Below, piece by piece: positions 8,932-19,100 of a DNA stretch of 55,826 nucleotides. How positions within the stretch are numbered: the first letter of the stretch is position 1; each line of letters opens with the position of its first letter. Origin of the DNA: an uncultured Lachnospiraceae bacterium (GTDB lineage: Bacteria; Bacillota; Clostridia; Lachnospirales; Lachnospiraceae); NCBI GenBank assembly GCA_902774125.1, contig CACYHD010000004.1, positions 1 to 55,826 on the forward strand, given 5' to 3'. The notes beneath the pieces are model-generated. The model searched no databases. It was not told the origin of the DNA and saw only the letters and a program-made list of their open reading frames with translations. The position numbers were made by a program, and so were the translations under genes.

Positions 8932-11805
8932 ATGAAAAGGTTATTAAAGAAATTTTTGGCGACTGTTATGGCTACTGCAATAGCTGTAACAGGTTTTGGC
9001 GTTGATATGAAAACAGCGAGAGCTGATATAGAGGCAACGGTTAGTATAGTTGACAATGGCGACAATACTGTAAAAAACCAATTGATTGCAGATAGAGCGT
9101 CAATTAATGGAACAGTACTTGCCAACTATCTTCACTACGACGGCGTAGAAGTAGAAAGTACATCTACCAAGCAGTCTTGTGAAGATCTCAGAGACAAGAA
9201 ACTTGGCACAAGATGGGAAACGGAGTCTGCTGACAACCAGGATCTTGATATTAATCTTCACAACGTTTACAAAATCAAAGCGATCGGAATGTTTTGGGAA
9301 GATGCTTCGGCCAAGTCATACGTCGTTCAGGGATCAGTAGATGGTGTCAACTACACTGACATCAAAACTGTCGCTTCTGACTATCATCAGCGAACTGATG
9401 TGATTGTTTTTGCCGAGGAGCAGGAAATTCGTTATTTGAGATTGCACTGTATGACACGTACTACTCCGTACGGTTTTTCGATATATGAAATGGCAGTTTG
9501 GGGCCTTGATGATCCTAAGGAAATCATCCCGGATCCAAAGGTTTTTGGCAATCTCAAGGTTAGATCATATGCCCAGTACACTGGCAAGTATATGATTTAT
9601 TTTGACGAGGGCGAGAACGCGACTAAGTACAATGTTTATATTGACGGGGCCAAGTCTCCAATCAAGTCAATTAAAAAGCCTGGAGAGTATCTCACGAACA
9701 AAGATCTGGCTATTTTTGACGACGGCAGACACACTATGTCAGTTACATGTGTAACTACAGAAAATGAAACTACAGTGGAGTCAGAGGCACTTACTACAGA
9801 ATTTACCAAGGAACCTACGCGAGGCGATCATTCAGACATGCCTCAGGTTTATATTGAGGGCAAAAACATTAGCCAGGAATACCACACCAAAAACGACTTC
9901 GCAGTATCTGTTGTGGACAGCGATGGCGGAACAGACGGACTGGGCTACACAGGTGACGATGGCACGGTTAAGGATTCGGACGTTATTAAGCGTTTCAAGG
10001 ATTTTGCTGATGGGCTTTGTAACATGAAGGTTCGCGGCAACACAACAGCGGGCCAGCCTAAAAAAGGATACAATATCAAGCTTAGTTCCAAGTCAAGCTT
10101 GCTTGGAATGGACAAGGCCAAAAAGTGGTGCTTGTTAGCTAATGCTATGGATAAGTCTTTGGTTAGGGACTTTTTGTCATATAATTTTGCGCTAGAAAAT
10201 GGAGTTAAGTATGCATCCCAAAGTAGATATGTCGAGCTATACGTTAGCGGCAAGTATTTGGGAAGCTATCAGTTGTGCGAGGCTGTAGAGGCCAAAAAGG
10301 GCCGCGTGGACATCGATGCATACAACGCAGAGTCTAATGACATATTGCTAGAGATTGGAACACGTAATGAAGAAGGCGTGGACCACTTCACAACTGATGT
10401 GCTTAGAACAACATTTGACGTCAATGATCCGGAAAAGGGCGATGACCTAACTGATCAGGAAGTTGATGCCAAGATAGCAAGAGTGAAAAACTTTTTGAAT
10501 GACTTTGAAACTATGCTGCGCAATCACAAGTATGCTGATTTGGAGGCGTATATGGATGTGGATTCGTTCGTTGACTTCTATGTAGTTAATGAACTTTTCA
10601 AGAACCAGGATTTCAACTTTAGTTCCACAAGATTCCGCGTCGAGGGCGGCAAGGTTTATGCTGGGCCTATATGGGATCTGGATCTTTCAAGCGGCAACCT
10701 TAAGTCATCATATTACACAGATTATTATGTGAATGGCGACAGCACAAAAGGTTACAAGTGCAAGTCCATGAATTGGTACAAGGAACTGTTCAAGATACCT
10801 GAATTCGAACAGAAGGTCAAAGAAAAATACGAGGCTCTACAATATCGAATCCAGAGCTTGTATAGACAGGATTCGGTAGAAACATTGAGCATCAATTATG
10901 TAACAAACAGATACGGCAAGTCTTTCAACAGAAACTACGCCAGCCAGGACAACCTAGGTGCCGGATGGCCTATCAAGTATGATGATGGATATAGCTACGC
11001 AGCAGAATCTAATTGGAATAGTTGGACAGACACAATCGATTTCCTAAGAGATTGGCTAGAGCGCCGCAACACATGGCTTTGCACAGAATACGGCATAGAC
11101 ATGGAGGCTGCTTATGTTGCGTCAATGCCGAAGGAAGAAGAGACAACAACAGCCGAGCCAACAACAGAGGCAAAAACAACAGTTGCGCCAACAACGGAGG
11201 TAACAACAACAGTTGCGCTAACAACGGAGGTAACAACAACAGTTGCGCCAACATCAGAAGCAGTAACAGATTCAACATCTGCAGAACTAACATCAGAAGC
11301 AGCAACAGATTCAACATCTGCAGAACTAACATCAGAGGCGTTAACAGATGTAACGAAAGAGGCAGAGTCTGAAGTGCAGTCAACAGAGGCTGGCTCAGAG
11401 GTGCAGCCAACAGAAGCAGAATCCGAGATTCAGTCGACAACAGCAGAGGTGATAACTACAACAGCTAATCAGCCTGCAACTAGCAATGATACAGCAGCAA
11501 CAAAGCCTGCCAAGGTCAAAATTAATAAGATTACAAAGAAAAAATCAGCCAAGTCTATGACTATATCAATTCGCAAAGTTGCAGGAGTCAAAGGATATCA
11601 GGTTGCAGTATTCTCAACAGCCAAGGCAGCTAAGAAACTTAAAAAAGCGTTGTTTAAGAAGTTTGTCAAAAAGAATAGCGCTAAGCTTGTAGTAAAACAT
11701 AAGAAACTCAAAAACAAGAAGAAATTGTACGTGAGAGTGCGAGCTTACATCAAGCCGGGTCAAGTTATTTACGGCGCCTGGTCAGCAACCAAAAAAATTA
11801 AGTAG
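8932..11805 (+). CDS. Secreted CotH-family atypical kinase with F5/8C and lysine-rich domains (957 aa)
   Basis: Signal peptide 1-32. An F5/8C-like domain (about 53-190) is followed by an Fn3-like domain (about 203-293) and a CotH domain (about 300-727). CotH signatures seen: KVRGNTTAG near residue 366, KKWCLLANAMDKSLVRD, YVELYVSGKYLGSY, and GPIWDLDLSSGN near 580, whose W-D-x-D is the presumed metal-binding site. CotH proteins are Fam20C-like protein kinases known from Bacillus spore coats; here the signal peptide and wall-type modules imply an extracellular protein. A Thr/Glu/Ser linker built from 30- and 39-bp tandem repeats (about 733-857) and the Lys-rich domain (857-957) complete it. Lies between two PGD/NPW-motif genes, suggesting a functional link. 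Kinase activity and substrate are unproven. Confidence 0.85.
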   Translation: MKRLLKKFLATVMATAIAVTGFGVDMKTARADIEATVSIVDNGDNTVKNQLIADRASINGTVLANYLHYDGVEVESTSTKQSCEDLRDKKLGTRWETESADNQDLDINLHNVYKIKAIGMFWEDASAKSYVVQGSVDGVNYTDIKTVASDYHQRTDVIVFAEEQEIRYLRLHCMTRTTPYGFSIYEMAVWGLDDPKEIIPDPKVFGNLKVRSYAQYTGKYMIYFDEGENATKYNVYIDGAKSPIKSIKKPGEYLTNKDLAIFDDGRHTMSVTCVTTENETTVESEALTTEFTKEPTRGDHSDMPQVYIEGKNISQEYHTKNDFAVSVVDSDGGTDGLGYTGDDGTVKDSDVIKRFKDFADGLCNMKVRGNTTAGQPKKGYNIKLSSKSSLLGMDKAKKWCLLANAMDKSLVRDFLSYNFALENGVKYASQSRYVELYVSGKYLGSYQLCEAVEAKKGRVDIDAYNAESNDILLEIGTRNEEGVDHFTTDVLRTTFDVNDPEKGDDLTDQEVDAKIARVKNFLNDFETMLRNHKYADLEAYMDVDSFVDFYVVNELFKNQDFNFSSTRFRVEGGKVYAGPIWDLDLSSGNLKSSYYTDYYVNGDSTKGYKCKSMNWYKELFKIPEFEQKVKEKYEALQYRIQSLYRQDSVETLSINYVTNRYGKSFNRNYASQDNLGAGWPIKYDDGYSYAAESNWNSWTDTIDFLRDWLERRNTWLCTEYGIDMEAAYVASMPKEEETTTAEPTTEAKTTVAPTTEVTTTVALTTEVTTTVAPTSEAVTDSTSAELTSEAATDSTSAELTSEALTDVTKEAESEVQSTEAGSEVQPTEAESEIQSTTAEVITTTANQPATSNDTAATKPAKVKINKITKKKSAKSMTISIRKVAGVKGYQVAVFSTAKAAKKLKKALFKKFVKKNSAKLVVKHKKLKNKKKLYVRVRAYIKPGQVIYGAWSATKKIK
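11160..11345 (+). repeat. In-frame tandem repeats encoding the TTE/TSE linker
   Basis: Two to three copies of a 30-bp unit (ACAACAGTTGCGC...) followed by 39-bp units (GATTCAACATCTGCAGAACT...). All are multiples of three and keep the reading frame, so the stalk length of the CotH protein can vary by repeat number. Confidence 0.75.
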
Positions 11806-11826
11806 GCTTCAAAAAATTATAAAAAC

Positions 11827-11855
11827 TTGTTTCTATCAATATATAGTGTTAACAT
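11827..11855 (+). promoter_or_regulatory. Extended -10 promoter of the 285-aa gene
   Basis: TTGTTT (11827-11832), 17-bp spacer, TAACAT (11850-11855) preceded by TGT. Same type as those at 2881 and 7868. No terminator is seen between the CotH gene and this promoter. Confidence 0.55.
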
Positions 11856-11896
11856 ATTTTTATAACAATGAACGGGCTTATGATTAGGAGACAGTT

Positions 11897-12754
11897 ATGA
11901 AAACAAAAGTTTTAATAATAGCACTAACAATAACAGCAATGTTTTCTGTTTTTGTCATGGCTGATGATAATTCCGGGGATAACCCTGGTGATGTTGTTGT
12001 TAATCCATGGGAAAGTGTTTTTCAAACAACAGAGGTTCAGTCCACAACTGAGGAAGTGACAACTCAGGAAGAGACTACAGAGCCACCGGCCACATCTGCC
12101 AGAGTCAAGGTTACAATAGATGACAAGGATTACAGTGTGGCAAGAGATGGCCAATTAGTTTTGTCCAATGATACTAACTACGGATTCATTATGAATGGCA
12201 AGTATTACAAGAAGGGCGAGACGGTCACAGTAAGCGAAAACACAGTTATTTCTACTGTAGATCAGATTGATGTGGATATGTCACAAAACGGTGCGGCAAT
12301 CTGCCTAGACGGACGTGACGGTATCAAGTTCAAGTGCAATATGGTCATCAAAAACAAACTTGGCCAGGACATAACTAAGGAAGCGCTTAAGTGTAGTGGT
12401 TTTTCTTGGGGAATGTTGATTGTTCCTAACAGCAATAGAGTTGATGACAATCTAACAGCCATCAAGACCAAAAAACTAGGCGGAGTGAACTTGCTCAACT
12501 CCAATGTGAGAGATGACGATTCATTCTACTGCGGTATAATAAATGTGAAGCCTAACAATTACAAACGAGAGTACATCGCAAGAGGTTATATCAAGTTGAC
12601 TTACGGCAATGGTTTATCTCAGTATGTTTATGCTTCTAGAACATCTTTACCAAGGTCAATTGTTGAAGTTGCTGACACGATTGCACAGAATGGATACGTT
12701 GGACTCAATCCTAACGAAAAAACAATAGTAGACGATTACAGAACTGCAGAATAA
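11897..12754 (+). CDS. Secreted protein with PGD/NPW motif and the shared surface C-terminal domain (285 aa)
   Basis: Sec signal peptide 1-22 (cleavage at VMA/DDNS), start with AGGAG upstream. PGDVVVNPWESVF at residues 30-42 places the shared motif at the mature N-terminus, as in the gene at 7952. A TTEE-rich linker (about 45-72) is followed by a compact domain (about 75-285) containing GIKFKCNM, YIARGYIKLTYGNGLSQYVYAS and RSIVEVAD. These landmarks recur at the C-termini of the 2,173- and 2,473-aa proteins (FRT...Y.R.Y...G...YS...R.SVAEIAD), so this appears to be the same domain standing almost alone. Function unknown. It has no Lys-rich domain. Flanked by two CotH genes; own promoter and a strong terminator. 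Confidence 0.8.
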   Translation: MKTKVLIIALTITAMFSVFVMADDNSGDNPGDVVVNPWESVFQTTEVQSTTEEVTTQEETTEPPATSARVKVTIDDKDYSVARDGQLVLSNDTNYGFIMNGKYYKKGETVTVSENTVISTVDQIDVDMSQNGAAICLDGRDGIKFKCNMVIKNKLGQDITKEALKCSGFSWGMLIVPNSNRVDDNLTAIKTKKLGGVNLLNSNVRDDDSFYCGIINVKPNNYKREYIARGYIKLTYGNGLSQYVYASRTSLPRSIVEVADTIAQNGYVGLNPNEKTIVDDYRTAE

Positions 12755-12772
12755 CGACTGCAATAAACAATA

Positions 12773-12834
12773 AAAAAGTGGTACAACATGTTATGCTTTC
12801 AATCCGAAAGAATAACAAGATGTGCCACTTTTTT
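12773..12834 (+). terminator. Intrinsic terminator after the 285-aa gene
   Basis: Arms AAAAAGTGG.ACA and TGTGCCACTTTTT with further inner pairing (CTTTC/GAAAG), ending in TTTTTT. The A-run on the 5' side would make it bidirectional. Confidence 0.85.
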
Positions 12835-12835
12835 G

Positions 12836-13162
12836 GTGCACAAAAAAAGAATAAGTGCAAGTAATTATTTATTTTTTAGACAAAATTAGACATATGTAAG
12901 TGGGCATATTTTTTTACGGTATAGATGTGTATACAAAGTGATGATAAAGTGATGAAATTGTTGTAAAAAAAATACCTGAATGTTAAAATTTAAAGTGTAT
13001 AATAGCATCTTAAAGTGCGTCTGAATAAGGTTTTTTACTATATATTACTTATCTAATAGATGCTAATAATTGGTAAGGGAAGACGTGATAAATAGATGAT
13101 CGCGATGACGGATAAATTGAACAGTAACTAGAAAACGTGACACAAATGGAAGGTGAAAAAAG
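12836..13162 (+). other. Intergenic region upstream of the 2,173-aa gene
   Basis: AT-rich spacer of 327 bp with no gene. A TATAAT at 12998-13003 is a likely -10 box without a convincing -35; the implied leader is about 150 nt. The gene's ribosome site is GGAAGG just before 13163. No clear riboswitch was recognised. Confidence 0.4.
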
Positions 13163-16100
13163 ATGAAGAAGAGACTTAAGAAATTAGTGGCTTTTATTAG
13201 TGCGATAGTTATGGTTGTAACTAGTCTTGTTTATGTGCCTAGTACAACGGTTAAGGCTGCGGAATTAACAATTGATGGTGTTACTTACACAGTGGGAACA
13301 ATTTCGGGTGATAATGATTCTTTTGTCAATAATCATGTTGGTGGTGCAACTATTTCCGATGCCTGTTTTGGGTTTGCATGGGCTGATAATGTAATGGGAG
13401 CACATACGGCTGCTGTAACTGTTAAGCAAAACGATGTTCAAGTAAAGGACCTAGGGAATAAGGACAATGGTGGGTTTGTGTATATATCAGAACTTAGTAC
13501 ATTGTCTAATGGTAGCTATACTATTGTTTATTCATTTGCAACAAAGACAGTGAATATTGAATTAACAATAAGTGGTGCTGGAGGAACAACTACTACACAA
13601 GCAGCGAGTCAAACAGAAAGTAAAAGTACAACACAAGCAGCATCTGAAAGTGTATCAGAAGAAGCTGAACTTAATTGGCAGGAAAATGCATACTTAACTG
13701 CTTATTTTGGTGAGGGAACTCAATATGCAATAGTGACTAATTATGAAGGTCAAGATGATAACAAATTCCCGGGTGGTAATTTCACTTTTGCGGCTGATCA
13801 TATTAACTGTACAACAGGAGCTCATGGTAATTCTCAGACTTTAACTTTTAATAATACGGTTATTAATTCTTCAACAGAATCTTATGCTGTTGGCAATAAC
13901 GTTACATATGATAAGTTTGTTTGTGGCGAGAATACTCTGCGTTTTGTGGGACACTACACAGCGGGTGGTTCAGATTTGAATGTTGATGCATCTGTTATTA
14001 TTAAGGTTCCTTCTCAAGCTCTTAATTTTTCTATTAATGATTATTCATCTTATACAGGGAAGTATGTAACTAAGTTTGATAATGCATCAGGCATTTCTAA
14101 CTATGAAGTTTTTGTTGATGGAAATGCAACAGGAATAACTGTAAAAGGCAGTGGTGATTACTTTACAGTATCCGAGTTAAAAACAGCAGGGATTTCTAAT
14201 GGTGACCACACGGTTACACTTAAGTGCGTTCTTTCGGAAGGAAACTACAGTATAGCTTCTAAGCAATCAGCTACAATAAATGTTCCTGCAACAGCAGGCA
14301 ACTTTGGTGATATTGCTCAAATTTACATTCAGACTGATGACACATCTCTTACACCAACGCCTCAAGAAGGTAAGAGGGTTATTGATAAGGATGGCGTTGG
14401 CAAGCAGCAAGCAGTTATTACCGTTGTGGACAAAGATGGCGGATCATATTCAGATATTTTTGAAGACGCTACAAAAACAACAGTAAAGGTTAGAGGTAAT
14501 TCTACTGCAGGAGCTGTAAAAAAAGCATACAACATTACTTTTGCTAAGGGTAAAGATTTGTTTGGGTTAGATGGTTCTTCATCCCCAGCCAAGAAGTGGA
14601 GTTTGTTAGCAAATGCTTTTGATAAATCTCTTATTAGAAATTACTTGGGATTTAACATAGCACATCAAATGTGGTCTGACAATGCCACACCGGATTACAA
14701 TAGTAATTGCAAGTTTATTGACTTGTATTTTAATGGTGTATACTTGGGTAACTATGTGCTGATTGAGTCAGTAGAAACAGGCGAAGGAAGAGTAAATATT
14801 CCAGCACAAGATGTTGCTAATCATGCTTCGCATGTATCTGAAGCACTTCTTGAATTGGAAGAAATACACGCTATTGGCCAAGAGGCTCATTTTACGACAA
14901 CATTATACGGACAGACATTTATTTTTGGATCTCCAGAGACTGTTGGAGATTATGATGATAATACAGAGTTGTTTAATGAAAAGGTCACGGCCGTACAGAA
15001 TTTATTTAATAATTTTGAAACGGATTTGAAGAATAAGAATTGGACCAAAATTCAGGCAGATATTGACATTGAATCATTTGTTAAATTTTATGTAATTAGC
15101 GAAATAATGACTACTAAGGATTTTAATCAAAGTTCTACTAGATTCTATGTTCATAATGACAAAATATATGGCGGCCCGCTTTGGGACATGGACTATTCTA
15201 GTGACAATAACTATGATATGCCATCATATAAGCTTGAATATCAGAGAAGAATGGATTGGTTTGATCATTTGATGGAGATACCTCAGTTCAAGGCATTAGT
15301 GGTATCTGAATACGATGATATAAATGAGTATATCGCTTCTTTGTATGCTGACGATGGTGTGATTGATGGAATTATAGATGAAATATCAAATTCTGCAACA
15401 AGAAACTATTTGCCTAAAGAAAATAATGGCGCCGGATGGTCTATTGATACAATGGATACAGGCGATGGATATGGATATCTAAAATATGTGGCTGACGGAA
15501 AAGCAGCTGCAGGAAAAGTTGCATACACAAGCTATAATGGTGAAAATGATCCTAATAGTGCAATTCAGCAGGTTAAAGATTATTTCAAAAACAGAAAAGA
15601 TGGACTTGATGCTATTTGGTTAAATGATGAGGAACCTGAAACAACAGCAACTAGTAATTGGGTGCCAGTATCTTTTCAGGGTTCTTCTACAATTGATGCA
15701 ACAGGAAGAGAATGGAAGATGGAATTGAATAGTTTTCATGGATTGGGTGGAGGCAACGAATATTATCAGTTGGCAAATAACTTCGATCCTTCAGTTCCAG
15801 CATCTGTTACATATGGAGATAAAGCAAATTCAACTATCTCAGGACCTATTTTATCAATGACAGTTAGAGGACAGACTGGAAAAACACTTACTTCACTGAA
15901 AGTTGGCGATGCAACTCTCACAGCTGATACAGATTATTATTATACAACTACTGATGATGTAATATACATAAAGCAGAGTGCGTTCTCATTAGGAAGAAAT
16001 ACATTAACGTTTGATTTTAATGGTAGTGAGTATAATGTGTTGTTTGAAGTAAGTAATGTTGAAACAACAACAGCAGCACCTACAACAACAGCGGCAGAAA

Positions 16101-19100
16101 AATGGTCTACAATTGGTTCTGGTTACGATGGCCGTTTGTGGAAAATTAATAATACGGCTCACCAAGCTATTAATCAAAATGCTTATCGTCAATTAGTAAA
16201 AGAAGGAAGCCAAGCTACATATGGCGATAAAGGTAATGCTGATATTAACACTAATTTTATTGCAATAGCTTTTACAAGTGAAATTACAGCTAATATTACA
16301 AGTGTAAAAATAGGAGACACAACTCTGGTTAGAGGAACTGACTACTGTACTAATACAGAAAATAATGATGTAATATATATTAAACAAGATTCTTTCCCTG
16401 AAGGAATGACTACATTAACTGTTTCTTCGGGAGGAAATACATATAGTATTGGATTTGATGTGGAAGATGCAATTGACGTGATTGATCCATTAGATGATGA
16501 GGATGTTCCTGATAATCTAGAATGGATTGACTTCGGTGGCGCTGATAGTCATAACTGGCAGTTTTGCTATCCTTCTGCATATGCAGAATTTAAGCAGGTG
16601 GGTGATAATTGTACCAATAATCAATTATATTTGCCACAGAAGAGTGTCGGAGCACCATATAAAACAGTTACTATTAACGGTAATGACTATACTAATTCAG
16701 GAGCTGCATTCGTTTCGATACAACAAAACGTCTTGGTTGAGAACGGCGTTTATAGAGTTGATGTAACGGACGCTAATAATAATAGTTTTGTAATTTATAT
16801 CAAAAAAGATAAAGCTGCAGATTACAAGCCTACTGGATTGGCTGCGTCAGTATCTAATGATATAGCCAATATTAGTTGGGAGCCTTCTAGTGACGCTATT
16901 GCAGCTGCTGCAACATTTACAGTTAAAATTGATGATACTGTAATATTATCTGATAGCACAATGCATTCTGCTACCTATGATATTTCATCAATGTCCAAAG
17001 GAACGCATACTGTAACATTAACAACTTATGTTGACGGACTTGAAGTTGATACACAAACGACAACTCTTAACTACTCTGATTATGTTATTAACTCATTTAA
17101 AGCAACAGGTGATACAAAGCTTGCTTGGGAAAAGTATCGAGCAGATAAGTTAGATTGGAATATAACTTCTGCATCTCCTATAGTTGGATATGCTTACTAT
17201 GTTGATGATAAGTTGTATGAGACTGAGGCAACAACAGAAACAACACATACATACATGCTACCAGCATATGCTATAGCACAAATCTATTCACAGAATGATC
17301 CAACTAACGGAATTGATGCTTTTGGCCAGGCCAAATCATCCGGAAGCCATACTGTAAAGGTTGTTTCATTTACAAGTGATCTTAATAATGCACCAGCAAC
17401 ATATACAAGCGATTTGGATGGTAAAGTTGTTGGAATAGATTCTTTCGAACAAGATGTAAGTTATATTTTTGGTAATCAGTCTCTATGGAACAAAACAAGT
17501 GCTTCCAGTCCATGGAACTTTACTATTACTGATGGATCTAAGATGAAAATCAATTATCGTAGTGATGGTTCAGTAAAAGTATCTGATATGAAAGTTAACA
17601 AAGATGCCGATGAACCACAATGGCAGCTCAAGGCAGCTATATATGATAGACATCTTCCGGTAGCCGAAGACGGCAACAAAGTTAATGTTAAGTTTGATGT
17701 TAGAATCGGTGATGAAGAATTTGTTGGAAAGCAGTTGTATATTAAGATTTGTTCAGATGAAGTAGATGATAACTATAGTTATTATGGTGAAGAGACACCT
17801 GCGACAAGTGATGTTACATATGATCAAGAATATTACACATTTGAGAGTGATGGTAGAGGTGGTTCTGTAATCCATTATTCAATTACATTCGAACCTCATG
17901 TTGATGCTCCGCACGGTGATCAATATGACTTGTTGTTCGGAATCGGCGAGTTAGAGGGTGCAGACCTTGAACTTACTGTTCCGGAGGTAACGGATGTATA
18001 CAAGGTTACTAAAGCTATAGCATCAGCCAACTTGACAGATGCACCAACACTACCTGGAACAATTACAATTAACTGGAATTCTGACGTTCCTGAGGATTTG
18101 AAGGAAGATTATTATTACGTAACTAAGATTGATGGCAAGATAGTTTCCGATGATGCTCAGTTGAGTGAAACACACACAGGATATGAAGCCGATTCGACAC
18201 ATACAGTGACTGTTGAAAGCTGGTACAAAATTACTGGAACTATGACTGGTTCGGCCGAAACAGAGGTAACTATACCTAATGTTCAGCGACCTAATATAGT
18301 TGCTGCTTCAATTAACATTGATAACAGTAGTAGCAGATACGTAGGTGATACTATTCCTATCAAGGTTATTGTAGCTAATGTAGGTGATGCTGCCTGTACA
18401 GATGATTTTGTAGTTAAGCTAGAAGCTCAGCCATATGGCAAGCAAGCAGTGGCTGTAGGCACAGCACAAACAATTACAGTTGATTTGCCAAAACCAGCAG
18501 ATCCTACTAATCCGTTAGCAGATGCTGTTGAACTTACATTTAATTATCCAATAACAGATGCAGGTAATACAACGTTTATAGCAACGGTGGATGTTAATGA
18601 TTCGGTTACTGAGTCAACAGAAACTGATAATGTCACAATGATTAGATATATGTTCTATGACAAACCTGCTAATAATGAATACTGCGATGTAGTAGGATTC
18701 CAGCTTAACGCTTTAACAGCGGAAGAAAGCAATCCTTCATACTATGGACCATCATTTAGAACTATGGCTAGAATTAGTTATGATGACAAGAATAATCATA
18801 CAATTGGTGGCGAGACAGTAACAGAATATGGAATGGTATTCGCACTTACTGACAAGGCGCAATCAGTTGATAAGGATAACATGAGAATCGATTCTGATGA
18901 TGAGTATGTGGCTCATCTAGCTGCTAATACAAAAATCGATTATAGTGGTTGGACAACAAGAGGAGGAAAATTCACTCTAGATAATAGTAGCTTCTATGGA
19001 CTTACTATTAAAAACTTGTTCTACGACGAAAAAGAGTTAACTAAGAATTACTCATTCAGAGCCTACTATAAACTGGGCGAAGAAGTAGTATATTCGAACA

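Noticed and set aside
11009-11440. 143-aa reverse and 116-aa forward frames in the CotH linker
   Set aside because: Leu-rich and Asn-rich shadows of the TTE repeat DNA.
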